Positions 6,196 to 11,736 of a DNA stretch of 11,736 bases are shown in pieces. This stretch comes from Actinoallomurus sp048498315 (GTDB lineage: Bacteria > Actinomycetota > Actinomycetes > Streptosporangiales > Streptosporangiaceae), in assembly GCA_048498315.1 (NCBI GenBank), contig JBEHYF010000169.1, forward strand, positions 1 to 11,736, written 5' to 3'. The position numbers and the translations under genes are program-made. Below the pieces are notes generated by a model that saw nothing but the letters and a program-made list of their open reading frames with translations, searched no databases and was not told the origin of the DNA. Every line of letters begins with the position of its first letter. Within the stretch, counting starts at the first letter, position 1.

Positions 6196-6696
6196 GTGCC
6201 CACCACCGAGATCGACCTCGAACGCCTGTCACTGTCCCGCCTGCTGGCCGTCGCCGGCCACGTCGTCGCGATGCGGTGGCAGCGGCTCATGGGCGGATAC
6301 GGTCTCACTCCGCACGGCCTGGCCGTCCTGTCCTCCCTCGAACAGGGCGCCGCGCTCACCCAGCGGGAGCTGGCGAAGCGCTGCGGCATCGCGCCCTCGA
6401 CCCTCAACCACACCGTCGACCACCTCGAGCGTTCCGGCTGGATCGAGCGGCGCCGCGACGCCGCCGACCGGCGGCTCGTGCGGCTCGCGCTCACCGAGAC
6501 CGGGCAACGGCAGCTCGTGCGGGTGCAGGCGGCCGCCGCCACGCGGATGGAGCCGATGCTCGACCACCTCCTCCCGGACGACGAGCAGATCGTCCGCCGC
6601 TTCCTCCTCCAGACCGTGCTGCGCTTCCAGACGGCGGACGATGACGGCGCGGGCGTGCTGGGCTACCCGGTCGGGGCCCGTGCCGAGCGGTTCTGA
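6196..6696 (+). CDS. MarR family transcriptional regulator
   Basis: This is a winged-helix DNA-binding protein of 166 residues, a usual MarR length. The recognition region QRELAKRCGIAPSTLNHTVDHLER spans 56-79. The wing carries the family signature RRRDAADRRLVRLALTETG (85-103, DxR...LT.G pattern). N- and C-terminal helices would form the dimer interface. I chose GTG at 6196 because MarR proteins begin about here and a -10-like box stands 6 bases upstream. An ATG at 6091 in the same frame would add 35 proline-rich, non-family residues overlapping the palindrome. It is divergent from the DHA2 exporter, so it most likely represses the exporter, and perhaps itself, until an aromatic ligand binds. 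The ligand is unknown. Confidence 0.92.
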   Translation: MPTTEIDLERLSLSRLLAVAGHVVAMRWQRLMGGYGLTPHGLAVLSSLEQGAALTQRELAKRCGIAPSTLNHTVDHLERSGWIERRRDAADRRLVRLALTETGQRQLVRVQAAAATRMEPMLDHLLPDDEQIVRRFLLQTVLRFQTADDDGAGVLGYPVGARAERF

Positions 6697-6717
6697 CCGC
6701 CGTTCGTCATCAGCCGC

Positions 6718-6726
6718 TGTTAGGTT
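6718..6726 (+). promoter_or_regulatory. Extended -10 promoter of ung (leaderless)
   Basis: TGT-TAGGTT combines an extended -10 TGN with TAGGTT, a form common in actinomycete housekeeping promoters. It ends 7 bases before the ung ATG at 6734. No clear -35 and no Shine-Dalgarno sequence are present, so a leaderless transcript separate from marR is inferred. Confidence 0.42.
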
Positions 6727-6733
6727 TCCGGCC

Positions 6734-7426
6734 ATGCCCTTCGACCTGCTGGAGCTCCTGCCGGCCGCCTGGCGCGAGCGTGTCGAGCCACTGCTCGATC
6801 CCGAGGCGACCCGCCGGCTCGGCGAGTTCGTCGCCGCCGAGTACGCCGCCGGCCCCGTCTACCCACCGCTGCCCGACCTGTTCAACGCGTTCCGCCTCTG
6901 CTCGCCGGACGACGCGCGGGTGCTGATCCTCGGCCAGGACCCCTACCACGGGCCGGGCCAGGCGCACGGCCTGAGCTTCAGCGTCCGCGAGGGCGTGCGC
7001 GTGCCGCCGTCGCTGCGCAACATCTTCAAGGAGCTGCGCGACGACCTCGGCCTGCCGATGCCAGCCTCCGGCGACCTCACGCCCTGGGCGCGGCACGGCG
7101 TGCTGCTGCTCAACGCGGTGCTGACCGTGCGCGCCGGAAAGTCCGGGTCGCACGCCGGCAAGGGCTGGGAGGAGTTCACCGACGCCGTGATCCGCGCGCT
7201 CGACGCCAAGGAGCAGCGGGTCGTGTTCGTGCTGTGGGGCGCCTACGCCCGCAAGAAGCGCGACCTGATCACGGCGCCGCAGCACGTCGTGCTGGAGGCG
7301 GGGCACCCCAGTCCGATGAACCCGCGCGGGTTCCTGGGCTGCCGCGCCTTCAGCGCGATCAACAAGGCGCTGACCGAGGCGGGCGAGAAGGAGATCGACT
7401 GGAGCCTCGACCAGAAGATCTTCTGA
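6734..7426 (+). CDS. ung: Uracil-DNA glycosylase, family 1
   Basis: This enzyme removes uracil from DNA after cytosine deamination or dUTP incorporation, the first step of base excision repair. At 230 residues it is full length. The water-activating motif is GQDPYHGPGQAHG (67-79) with the catalytic Asp69. Phe82 in GLSF would stack on uracil, Asn127 in LLLNAVLTVR would read it, and His191 begins the second catalytic motif. That motif reads HPSPMNPRGFLGC (191-203) instead of the usual HPSPLSxxRGFFGC: the DNA-intercalating Leu is Met and the loop is one residue shorter. The remaining catalytic residues are intact, so activity is expected. It begins 37 bp after the marR stop with its own -10 element and ends at a strong hairpin cluster. 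Confidence 0.97.
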   Translation: MPFDLLELLPAAWRERVEPLLDPEATRRLGEFVAAEYAAGPVYPPLPDLFNAFRLCSPDDARVLILGQDPYHGPGQAHGLSFSVREGVRVPPSLRNIFKELRDDLGLPMPASGDLTPWARHGVLLLNAVLTVRAGKSGSHAGKGWEEFTDAVIRALDAKEQRVVFVLWGAYARKKRDLITAPQHVVLEAGHPSPMNPRGFLGCRAFSAINKALTEAGEKEIDWSLDQKIF

Positions 7427-7455
7427 CCGGTACGGCCGGGGCCGCCACGCCGTTC

Positions 7456-7529
7456 GAGGCGGCGCGCACCGCGCCTCCGCCACGGCTCCGCGGGAGCGGG
7501 CTCCCGGCGGCGTCGCGCCGCCGGGAGCC
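7456..7529. terminator. Tandem hairpins, bidirectional terminator
   Basis: Three hairpins stand between the converging ung and phosphoesterase genes. GGCGCG/CGCGCC (7461-7475) has a 3-base loop. GCTCC/GGAGC (7485-7497) has a 3-base loop. The third is a perfect 14-bp stem, GGCTCCCGGCGGCG with its complement (7499-7529), with loop TCG. The last is the strongest hairpin in the window. There is no T-tract on either side. Termination for both strands is inferred from strength and placement. Confidence 0.72.
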
Positions 7530-7548
7530 ATCCATCCGCGGGGCGGTC

Positions 7549-8394
7549 TCAGTTCCAGACGTCGGTGATCGCCGAGGCGTTGCAGGAGCCCGCGACGCAG
7601 GCGAGTCCGTAGGCGTCCTCGATCGTGCGGAGCACGCTGTAGTGGGTGATGCGCTCGGCGAAGCCTCCGGTGGCGACGTGCTGGCCGTAGAAGATCGTCG
7701 GGATCTGGTTGCTGTGCGAGCTGTCGTCCTCGTCGAAGGTCAGGACGAGGAGGCTGTTGTGGGTCTTGGCCCACTGCGCGTAGGTGTCGATGTGGTTCTT
7801 CAGCCAGGTGTCGCCGGTGGAGACGCTGCAGTTGTGCATGTCATCGCAGATGTCCGGTACGACGAAGGAGACCGCCGGGAGCGTCGTGAAGTCGGTCGGC
7901 CACTGGCTGAACGGCACGTTGCTCGACGACGGCACGTTGCTGAAGTCGACCCAGGGGTTGTGCTTGCGGTAGTAGCGGCCGCTCTGGCATCCCGTGTAGC
8001 CGGCCGAGGGCAGCCCTTCGGAGTAGCCCCTGAACGTGTCGCCGGCCGCGATGAGCTGGTGGCCGAGGTTCTCCGCCGAGTAGGTGTGCGGGCAGGAGTC
8101 GTCGGTCAGGCCCTGGGTGGAGCCGGAGAACAGGGCGAGGTAGTTCGGCTCGCTGGGGTGGGTGACGGCGAACGACTGGGTGAAGGTCGCGCCGCCCGCC
8201 TTCAGGGTGTTGTTGATGTACGGCGCGGACGAGCTTCCGATGATCTGGCTGTAGGAGTGATTCTCCATGACGACCACGACCACGTGGTCCGGTCGCGGGA
8301 CACTCGCGGCCGACGCCGGACCGGCGGTGACCGCCGAAACGGCGCCCACCACGGCTGCGGCCAGCATCATGCTGATCTTTCTCATGCTCGGCAT
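7549..8394 (-). CDS. Secreted phosphoesterase (acid phosphatase/phospholipase C-like)
   Basis: This is an exported 281-residue protein of the phosphoesterase family (Pfam PF04185 type, alkaline-phosphatase superfamily). A signal peptide is clear: MPSMRK, a hydrophobic stretch to about residue 22, then AGPASA with likely cleavage near 29-30. Family motifs are VVVVVMENHSYSQIIG (38-53, with Glu44 and Asn45 as probable metal or phosphate ligands), THPSEPNYLALFSG (78-91), DICDDMHNC (181-189) and LTFDEDDS (218-225). Six cysteines in the mature part (101, 136, 183, 189, 266, 271) suggest disulfides. I chose the ATG at 8392-8394 because AGGAG lies about 7 bases before it; ATG at 8385 is a weaker option. 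The likely role is phosphate release outside the cell, but I see no convincing PHO box. Phospholipase and acid phosphatase activity cannot be told apart here. Confidence 0.85.
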   Translation of the reverse strand: MPSMRKISMMLAAAVVGAVSAVTAGPASAASVPRPDHVVVVVMENHSYSQIIGSSSAPYINNTLKAGGATFTQSFAVTHPSEPNYLALFSGSTQGLTDDSCPHTYSAENLGHQLIAAGDTFRGYSEGLPSAGYTGCQSGRYYRKHNPWVDFSNVPSSSNVPFSQWPTDFTTLPAVSFVVPDICDDMHNCSVSTGDTWLKNHIDTYAQWAKTHNSLLVLTFDEDDSSHSNQIPTIFYGQHVATGGFAERITHYSVLRTIEDAYGLACVAGSCNASAITDVWN

Positions 8395-8403
8395 CACGCC
8401 TCT

Positions 8404-8460
8404 CCTCGGGGGGTGTCCGGAGGCCGGCGGCCCGAGGCGGGAATACCCGCGATGCTCGGG
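8404..8460 (-). promoter_or_regulatory. Leader with two alternative hairpins over the RBS
   Basis: In the phosphoesterase mRNA, CCCGAG and GCGGG (8460-8455, 8450-8446) can pair with CCCGC and CTCGGG (8441-8431), giving an 11-bp stem with a 4-base bulge and a TATT loop. The same CCTCGGG (8437-8431) can instead pair over 7 bp with CCCGAGG (8410-8404), which overlaps the GAGGAGAGG ribosome site. The two pairings exclude each other. A switch is an inference, and chance pairing is possible in such GC-rich sequence. Confidence 0.35.
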
Positions 8461-8511
8461 AGCGACCGCCGTAACGGGCAGACCCGACTTTGAACTCTCA
8501 AGGGTGAAAAC

Positions 8512-8547
8512 GGAATAGCGCGTCCTGACAAGCGGGCCAACGTTGGC
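8512..8547 (-). promoter_or_regulatory. Candidate phosphoesterase promoter with operator palindrome
   Basis: Minus-strand TTGGCC (8540-8535) and TATTCC (8517-8512) are spaced by 17 bases. The -35 lies inside the perfect 12-bp palindrome GCCAACGTTGGC (8536-8547), whose AACGTT core recalls LacI-family sites. Start of transcription near 8505 would give a leader of about 110 bases that contains the alternative hairpins. All assignments are inferred. Confidence 0.3.
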
Positions 8548-8586
8548 TGACACCTCCGTGTTCGCCGCACGCCGGTCCGCCTGGCC

Positions 8587-8606
8587 GGTCCGGCCATGGC
8601 CGGACC
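8587..8606. repeat. Perfect 20-bp palindrome
   Basis: GGTCCGGCCATGGCCGGACC reads the same on both strands. It lies 79 bases past the acetyltransferase stop and about 40 bases upstream of the phosphoesterase -35 candidate. It could be a terminator stem or a protein site. No further copy is seen in the window. Confidence 0.55.
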
Positions 8607-8651
8607 CCGCCGACGGGGCCGCCGGTGGCTCCGCCGTGTGCTCACCGGGCG

Positions 8652-8668
8652 GACGGCAGGCGGCCGTC
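8652..8668 (-). terminator. Hairpin after the GNAT gene
   Basis: GACGGC (8652-8657) and GCCGTC (8663-8668) form a 6-bp stem with a 5-base loop, 16 bases beyond the acetyltransferase stop. There is no T-tract; a weak terminator candidate. Confidence 0.3.
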
Positions 8669-8684
8669 GCGCCGGGCAGCGCGC

Positions 8685-9233
8685 TCAGCCGATGGCGGTG
8701 TGCAGGCGCACCATCTTCACCGGCTCGCCCATGTCGACCGTGCTGTACGCGCCGTCGGGCGCCCAGCCCGCCGACGCGAGAAAGCCGCGCAGCGTCTCGT
8801 CGGCGGCGAACAGCCACGTCACCGCGGTCGTACAGCCGTCCTCGCGCAGGTGGTCGACGGTCGCGGCGAGCAGCCGGCTGCCGTGGCCGGCCCGCCCGTG
8901 CGCCGGGTCGACCAGCAGCGTGAGCAGCTCGCCCGTGGTCTCCGCCTCATGATCGGGCTCGTTCGCCGGGGCGTGCGCGGCGAAGCCGACGATGACGCCG
9001 TCGTCCACCGCGACCAGCAGGCGGTGCCGCGGGCTGGGCGGCGCGGTCACGGCCTCGGCCCACCGCTCGCGCCACAGCTCCTGCGCCTGCGGACCGGTCA
9101 TCTCGGCGAGCGCCGGCGCCGGGATCACGTCGCGGTAGCCCTCACGCCAGGCGCGCACCTGGATCTGCGCGACCGCGGCCACATCACCCGGATAGGCCGC
9201 CCGGACCCCTGTCACGCCCACCGTGCCCGACAC
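8685..9233 (-). CDS. GNAT family N-acetyltransferase
   Basis: This is a 182-residue single-domain acetyltransferase. The N-terminal VRAAYPGDVAAVAQIQVRAWREGYRDVI (10-37) is typical of GNAT helix 1-2. The acetyl-CoA site follows the TGELLTLLVDP strand (100-110) as HGRAGHGSRLL (112-122), a form of the RxxGxG/A loop. LFAADETLRGFLASAGW (141-157) is the conserved motif B region, ending in the usual FLxxxGW. The start is uncertain: GTG at 9231-9233 abuts GAGGAG, which is too close to serve it, while GTG at 9219-9221 would have that GAGGAG 11 bases upstream. The gene stands alone between the phosphoesterase and the MocR gene. The acceptor substrate, which may be a small molecule or a protein, cannot be inferred. 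Confidence 0.9.
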   Translation of the reverse strand: MSGTVGVTGVRAAYPGDVAAVAQIQVRAWREGYRDVIPAPALAEMTGPQAQELWRERWAEAVTAPPSPRHRLLVAVDDGVIVGFAAHAPANEPDHEAETTGELLTLLVDPAHGRAGHGSRLLAATVDHLREDGCTTAVTWLFAADETLRGFLASAGWAPDGAYSTVDMGEPVKMVRLHTAIG

Positions 9234-9291
9234 TCCTCACTCGCGCCGTACGCCCCTCCCGATCGACCGTATCGCCTGCCGCGCCGGTTCG

Positions 9292-9359
9292 TTCGGGCGA
9301 GGCCGCCACGCGGGGCCGGCCAGGCCAGGCCGCCTGCCCGGCGTCATTCGGGCGAGGCC
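9292..9359. repeat. 13-bp direct repeat around the MocR stop
   Basis: TTCGGGCGAGGCC occurs at 9292-9304 and again at 9347-9359, 55 bases apart. The second copy is the last four codons of the MocR gene before its stop. It may be a small duplication or chance in GC-rich DNA. Confidence 0.5.
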
Positions 9360-10750
9360 ACGGCCAGCGCGCGGGCGAACCGCGCGACGCCCTCGGGTAG
9401 TTCCGCCTCGTCGGCCGCGAACCCGTGGCTGAACCGGACCCGCGGGCCCGGCGGCTCGGCCGGGAAGAACCGGCGGCCCGCGCTGACCAGCACCCCGGCC
9501 CGCAGTGCGGTCTCGGCCAGCGCCACGTCGTCGACCCCGTCGGGCAACCCGGCCCACACGTGCAGCCCGCCGCCCGGCAGCACGGCAGGGCGCAGGCCGG
9601 CGGTCGCCAGCGCGGACACCAGCACGTCGCGCCGGCGCCGCAGCGCAGCGCCGACCGCGCGCAGGTGGCGCGGCCACGATGGGGAGCGGACCAGCTCCAG
9701 CGCCGTCTCCTGGAGCGGGCGGGCGACGAAGAACGAGTCGACGATCTGCGCGGAGCGGACGCGTTCGGCGACCGGGCCGCGGCAGATCACGGCGGCGACC
9801 CGCAGGCTGGGCGCGGTCACCTTGGTCAGCGAGGCGATGTGCACGACCCGTCCGTCACGGTCGCCGGCGATCAGCGGGGGAGCGGGCGGGTCGATCGCCA
9901 GGTGCCGGCTGTAGTCGTCCTCGATCACGAACGCGCCGGCGGCGCGGGCGACGTCGAGCACGTGGGCGCGGCGCTCGGCGGACAACTGCGTGCCGGTCGG
10001 GTTGTGGAACGTCGGCTGGCAGTACACGGCGCGCGCCCCCGTCGCGGCGAACGCCTCGGCGAGCAGGTCGGTGCGCATGCCCTGCTCGTCGACCGGCACC
10101 GGCACGGGACGCAGCCCGGCCGCCCGGGCCGCGGCCAGCGCGCCCAGGTAGGTGGGCGATTCGACGAGCAACGGCGCGCCCGGCGGCAGCACCGCCCGCA
10201 GCACGAGCGTCACCGCCGCCTGCCCGCCGCCGGCGATCGTGACGTCGGCGGCGGTCACGTCGCCGCCGGCCGTGCGGGCGAACCATTCGCGCAGGCCTCG
10301 CAGGCCCGCGAGCGGCGGCCGTTCCCAGACGTCGGCGCGCCGGACCGCCCGTGCGGCGGCGGCCGCCAGCGCCCGTACCGGCTGCAGTTCCGGCGCGAGG
10401 TAGCCGCCGCTGAGCGCGATGACGTCGTCGGGCGGCGTCGCGAGCAGGCCGACCACGCCGTCCGCGTCGACGGTGCGATCGGCCAGCGCGACGGCCTGCC
10501 AGCCGAGGTCCGCCCGCGCCGCGGGCGCGGCCGGCCGCAGACGTTCGGCCACGAACGTGCCGCTGCCCGGCCGGGTGACCACGAGCCCCTCGGCGGCGAG
10601 CGCGCCGATCGCGCGGGCGACGGTGACCGGACTGACCTGGTAGCGGCTCATCAGCGCGCGGCTGGACGGCAGCCGGTCACCGGGACGCAGCGTCGCGATG
10701 CGGCGGCGCAGCTCATCCGCCAGCGCGACGATACTGCTATCGTGGCTCAT
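9344..10750 (-). CDS. MocR-type regulator (GntR HTH plus aminotransferase domain)
   Basis: This is a 468-residue PLP-binding transcription factor of the MocR/GabR family, of normal length. The GntR winged helix spans about 5-69 (LRPGDRLPSSRALMSRYQVS at 21-40; LAAEGLVVTRPGSGTFV at 51-67). A linker of about 25-40 residues follows, then a fold-type I aminotransferase domain. The PLP site looks complete: Asn250 in HNPTG, the Asp pair in VIEDDY (275-280), the Schiff-base Lys310 in SLTKVTAPSLR, and the carboxylate-binding Arg439 in RVRF. The ATG at 10748-10750 overlaps the ATG of the divergent EamA gene by two bases, and repeats cluster around both. Such regulators often control a neighbouring PLP-pathway or transporter gene; here the only candidate is the transporter. 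The effector is unknown. Confidence 0.95.
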   Translation of the reverse strand: MSHDSSIVALADELRRRIATLRPGDRLPSSRALMSRYQVSPVTVARAIGALAAEGLVVTRPGSGTFVAERLRPAAPAARADLGWQAVALADRTVDADGVVGLLATPPDDVIALSGGYLAPELQPVRALAAAAARAVRRADVWERPPLAGLRGLREWFARTAGGDVTAADVTIAGGGQAAVTLVLRAVLPPGAPLLVESPTYLGALAAARAAGLRPVPVPVDEQGMRTDLLAEAFAATGARAVYCQPTFHNPTGTQLSAERRAHVLDVARAAGAFVIEDDYSRHLAIDPPAPPLIAGDRDGRVVHIASLTKVTAPSLRVAAVICRGPVAERVRSAQIVDSFFVARPLQETALELVRSPSWPRHLRAVGAALRRRRDVLVSALATAGLRPAVLPGGGLHVWAGLPDGVDDVALAETALRAGVLVSAGRRFFPAEPPGPRVRFSHGFAADEAELPEGVARFARALAVASPE

Positions 10751-10790
10751 GAGAGATAACGATAACGCTACTATCCACCGCGCAGTAGCG
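10728..10790. promoter_or_regulatory. Repeat cluster at the MocR/EamA start codons
   Basis: Within 63 AT-richer bases there are three elements. ACGATA-CTGC-TATCGT (10728-10743) is a perfect 6-base inverted repeat. GATAAC is repeated directly (10755-10760, 10761-10766). CGCTACT-N11-AGTAGCG (10766-10790) is a second inverted repeat. TATCGT (10738-10743) could serve as the -10 for the EamA gene, 5 bases before its ATG. Direct repeats are usual in MocR operators. The cluster lies inside both coding starts. Confidence 0.55.
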
Positions 10791-11736
10791 CTGCCGTCCG
10801 GGCTCGGTGCCGCCGCGCTCGGCGTGCTCGCCTTCTCCTTCACCTTCCCCGCCACCACGTACGCACTGCGCGGCTTCGGGCCGTACCCGATCGGCATTGG
10901 GCGCGCGGCGGTCGCCGCCCTCCTCGCCGCGGTCGCGCTCCGGCTCGCGCGGGTGCCGCGCCCGCGCCCCGCGCAGTGGGCGCCCCTCGGCCTGGTCGCC
11001 GTCGGCATCGTCTTCGGTTTTCCCGTGCTGTCCACGCTCGCGCTGGACCACGGCTCGACGTCCGCGCACGGTGCCGTCGTGATCGGGCTGCTGCCGGTGT
11101 CGACCGCGGTGTTCGCCGTGCTGCGCGCCGGGGAGCGTCCCTCACCGCTGTTCTGGGCGGCGAGCCTCGCCGGTGCCGGGTGGATCGTTGCCTTCACGCT
11201 GCGGAACGGCGCGGGCCGGTTCACGCCCGCCGATCTCCTGCTGTTCGCCGCGCTGGTGGCCGGCGGGCTCGGGTACGCCGAGGGCGGCCGGCTAGCCCGC
11301 GAGATGCCGGGCCCGCAGGTGGTCTGCTGGGCGCTGATCCTTGCCGCGCCGGTCACCGTGCCCGTCACCGCCGCCCTGCTGCTCGCCGAGCCGCCGCGCT
11401 GGAGCGTCCCGGCCGTCGCCGGCATGGCCTACTTGGCGGGCGTGTCGATGTTCCTCGGCTTCTTCGCCTGGTACGCCGGGATGGCCCGCATCGGCGTCGC
11501 CCGCGCCGGGCAGGTGCAGCTCGCCCAGCCGCTGCTCACGCTCGTCTGGTCCTGGCTCCTGCTCGGCGAGCATGTGGGCGCCGACGCGCTGCTGGCGGCG
11601 GTCGGCGTGCTGATCTGCGTGACCTTCGCGCAGCGCGCCCGCGTCGCCCGGACGGCGAAGCATCCGCTCGCGGCCCGGCGAACCGCCCGCGACGATGGGG
11701 CCCTCGGCGAGACGACCGCCGGCGAGGTCACCGATT
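10749..11736 (+). CDS. EamA/DMT family transporter (3' end outside window)
   Basis: This is an inner-membrane transporter of the drug/metabolite superfamily with two EamA repeats, about ten helices, and 329 codons in the window with no stop before the right edge. The first repeat begins at LGVLAFSFTFPATTYAL. The second ends with QVQLAQPLLTLVWSWLLLGEH, the usual EamA pattern of Q-x-P followed by LLGE. The last 30 or so residues are polar and follow the tenth helix, so only a short tail is missing. The ATG at 10749-10751 shares two bases with the ATG of the divergent MocR gene. No Shine-Dalgarno sequence can fit except inside the regulator gene, so a leaderless start is likely. Members export amino acids or related metabolites; the cargo here is unknown, though PLP-related regulation hints at an amine or amino acid. 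Confidence 0.93.
   Translation, partial: MRDNDNATIHRAVALPSGLGAAALGVLAFSFTFPATTYALRGFGPYPIGIGRAAVAALLAAVALRLARVPRPRPAQWAPLGLVAVGIVFGFPVLSTLALDHGSTSAHGAVVIGLLPVSTAVFAVLRAGERPSPLFWAASLAGAGWIVAFTLRNGAGRFTPADLLLFAALVAGGLGYAEGGRLAREMPGPQVVCWALILAAPVTVPVTAALLLAEPPRWSVPAVAGMAYLAGVSMFLGFFAWYAGMARIGVARAGQVQLAQPLLTLVWSWLLLGEHVGADALLAAVGVLICVTFAQRARVARTAKHPLAARRTARDDGALGETTAGEVTD

Noticed and set aside
7234..8493. Plus-strand open frame overlapping the ung end and the phosphoesterase gene
   Set aside because: It would cross the strong terminator hairpins and oppose a gene with a signal peptide and conserved motifs.
8485..8512. PHO-box-like TTCA repeats upstream of the phosphoesterase
   Set aside because: The two TTCA elements are 14 bases apart, not the 11 of actinomycete PHO boxes, and the flanks do not match.
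9425..10759. Long plus-strand open frame (444 codons) opposite the MocR gene
   Set aside because: Antisense to a full MocR protein with intact PLP residues; no family features.

Overview
The window is very GC-rich, with G or C at nearly every third codon position. It has frequent GTG starts and several genes whose start codon lies 5-7 bases after a -10-like hexamer (probable leaderless transcripts). Together with a menaquinone-type prenyltransferase, this points to a soil-type actinomycete chromosome. The genus cannot be read from the sequence. I see no tRNA, rRNA, CRISPR array, insertion sequence or phage gene.

Left region (about 180-2640, minus strand): a molybdate-type operon, read right to left. 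It holds a small HTH-TOBE regulator, then modB (permease), then modC (ATPase). The genes are joined by 4-base stop/start overlaps. The expected binding-protein gene modA is absent. In its place is a 13-codon reading frame that overlaps the regulator stop (ATGA) and the modB start (GTGA) and ends in a ModA-like tail (AGFEAP). It looks like an in-frame deletion scar. ModC also carries a Gly/Ala-rich insert of about 70 residues next to its TOBE domain.

Middle region (2806-7426): a RutE-like nitroreductase with an AT-rich palindrome upstream; menA (last step before menaquinone methylation); and a 14-helix drug-exporter-type MFS gene 25 bp upstream of menA that probably shares its transcript. A MarR regulator diverges from the exporter, with an 18-bp palindrome over the exporter start. 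Next comes ung (uracil-DNA glycosylase), whose DNA-intercalation loop is altered.

Right region (7427-11736): a very strong hairpin cluster separates ung from a convergent secreted phosphoesterase. The phosphoesterase leader can form two mutually exclusive hairpins, one of which covers the ribosome binding site. A GNAT acetyltransferase follows. Last is a MocR-type regulator (GntR HTH plus aminotransferase domain) divergent from an EamA/DMT transporter. Their ATG codons overlap by two bases inside a cluster of repeats, so the regulator very likely controls the transporter. The transporter runs off the right edge just after its last helix.

Most genes are ordinary chromosomal functions. The points most worth a second look are the modA scar, the overlapping MocR/EamA starts and the phosphoesterase leader.
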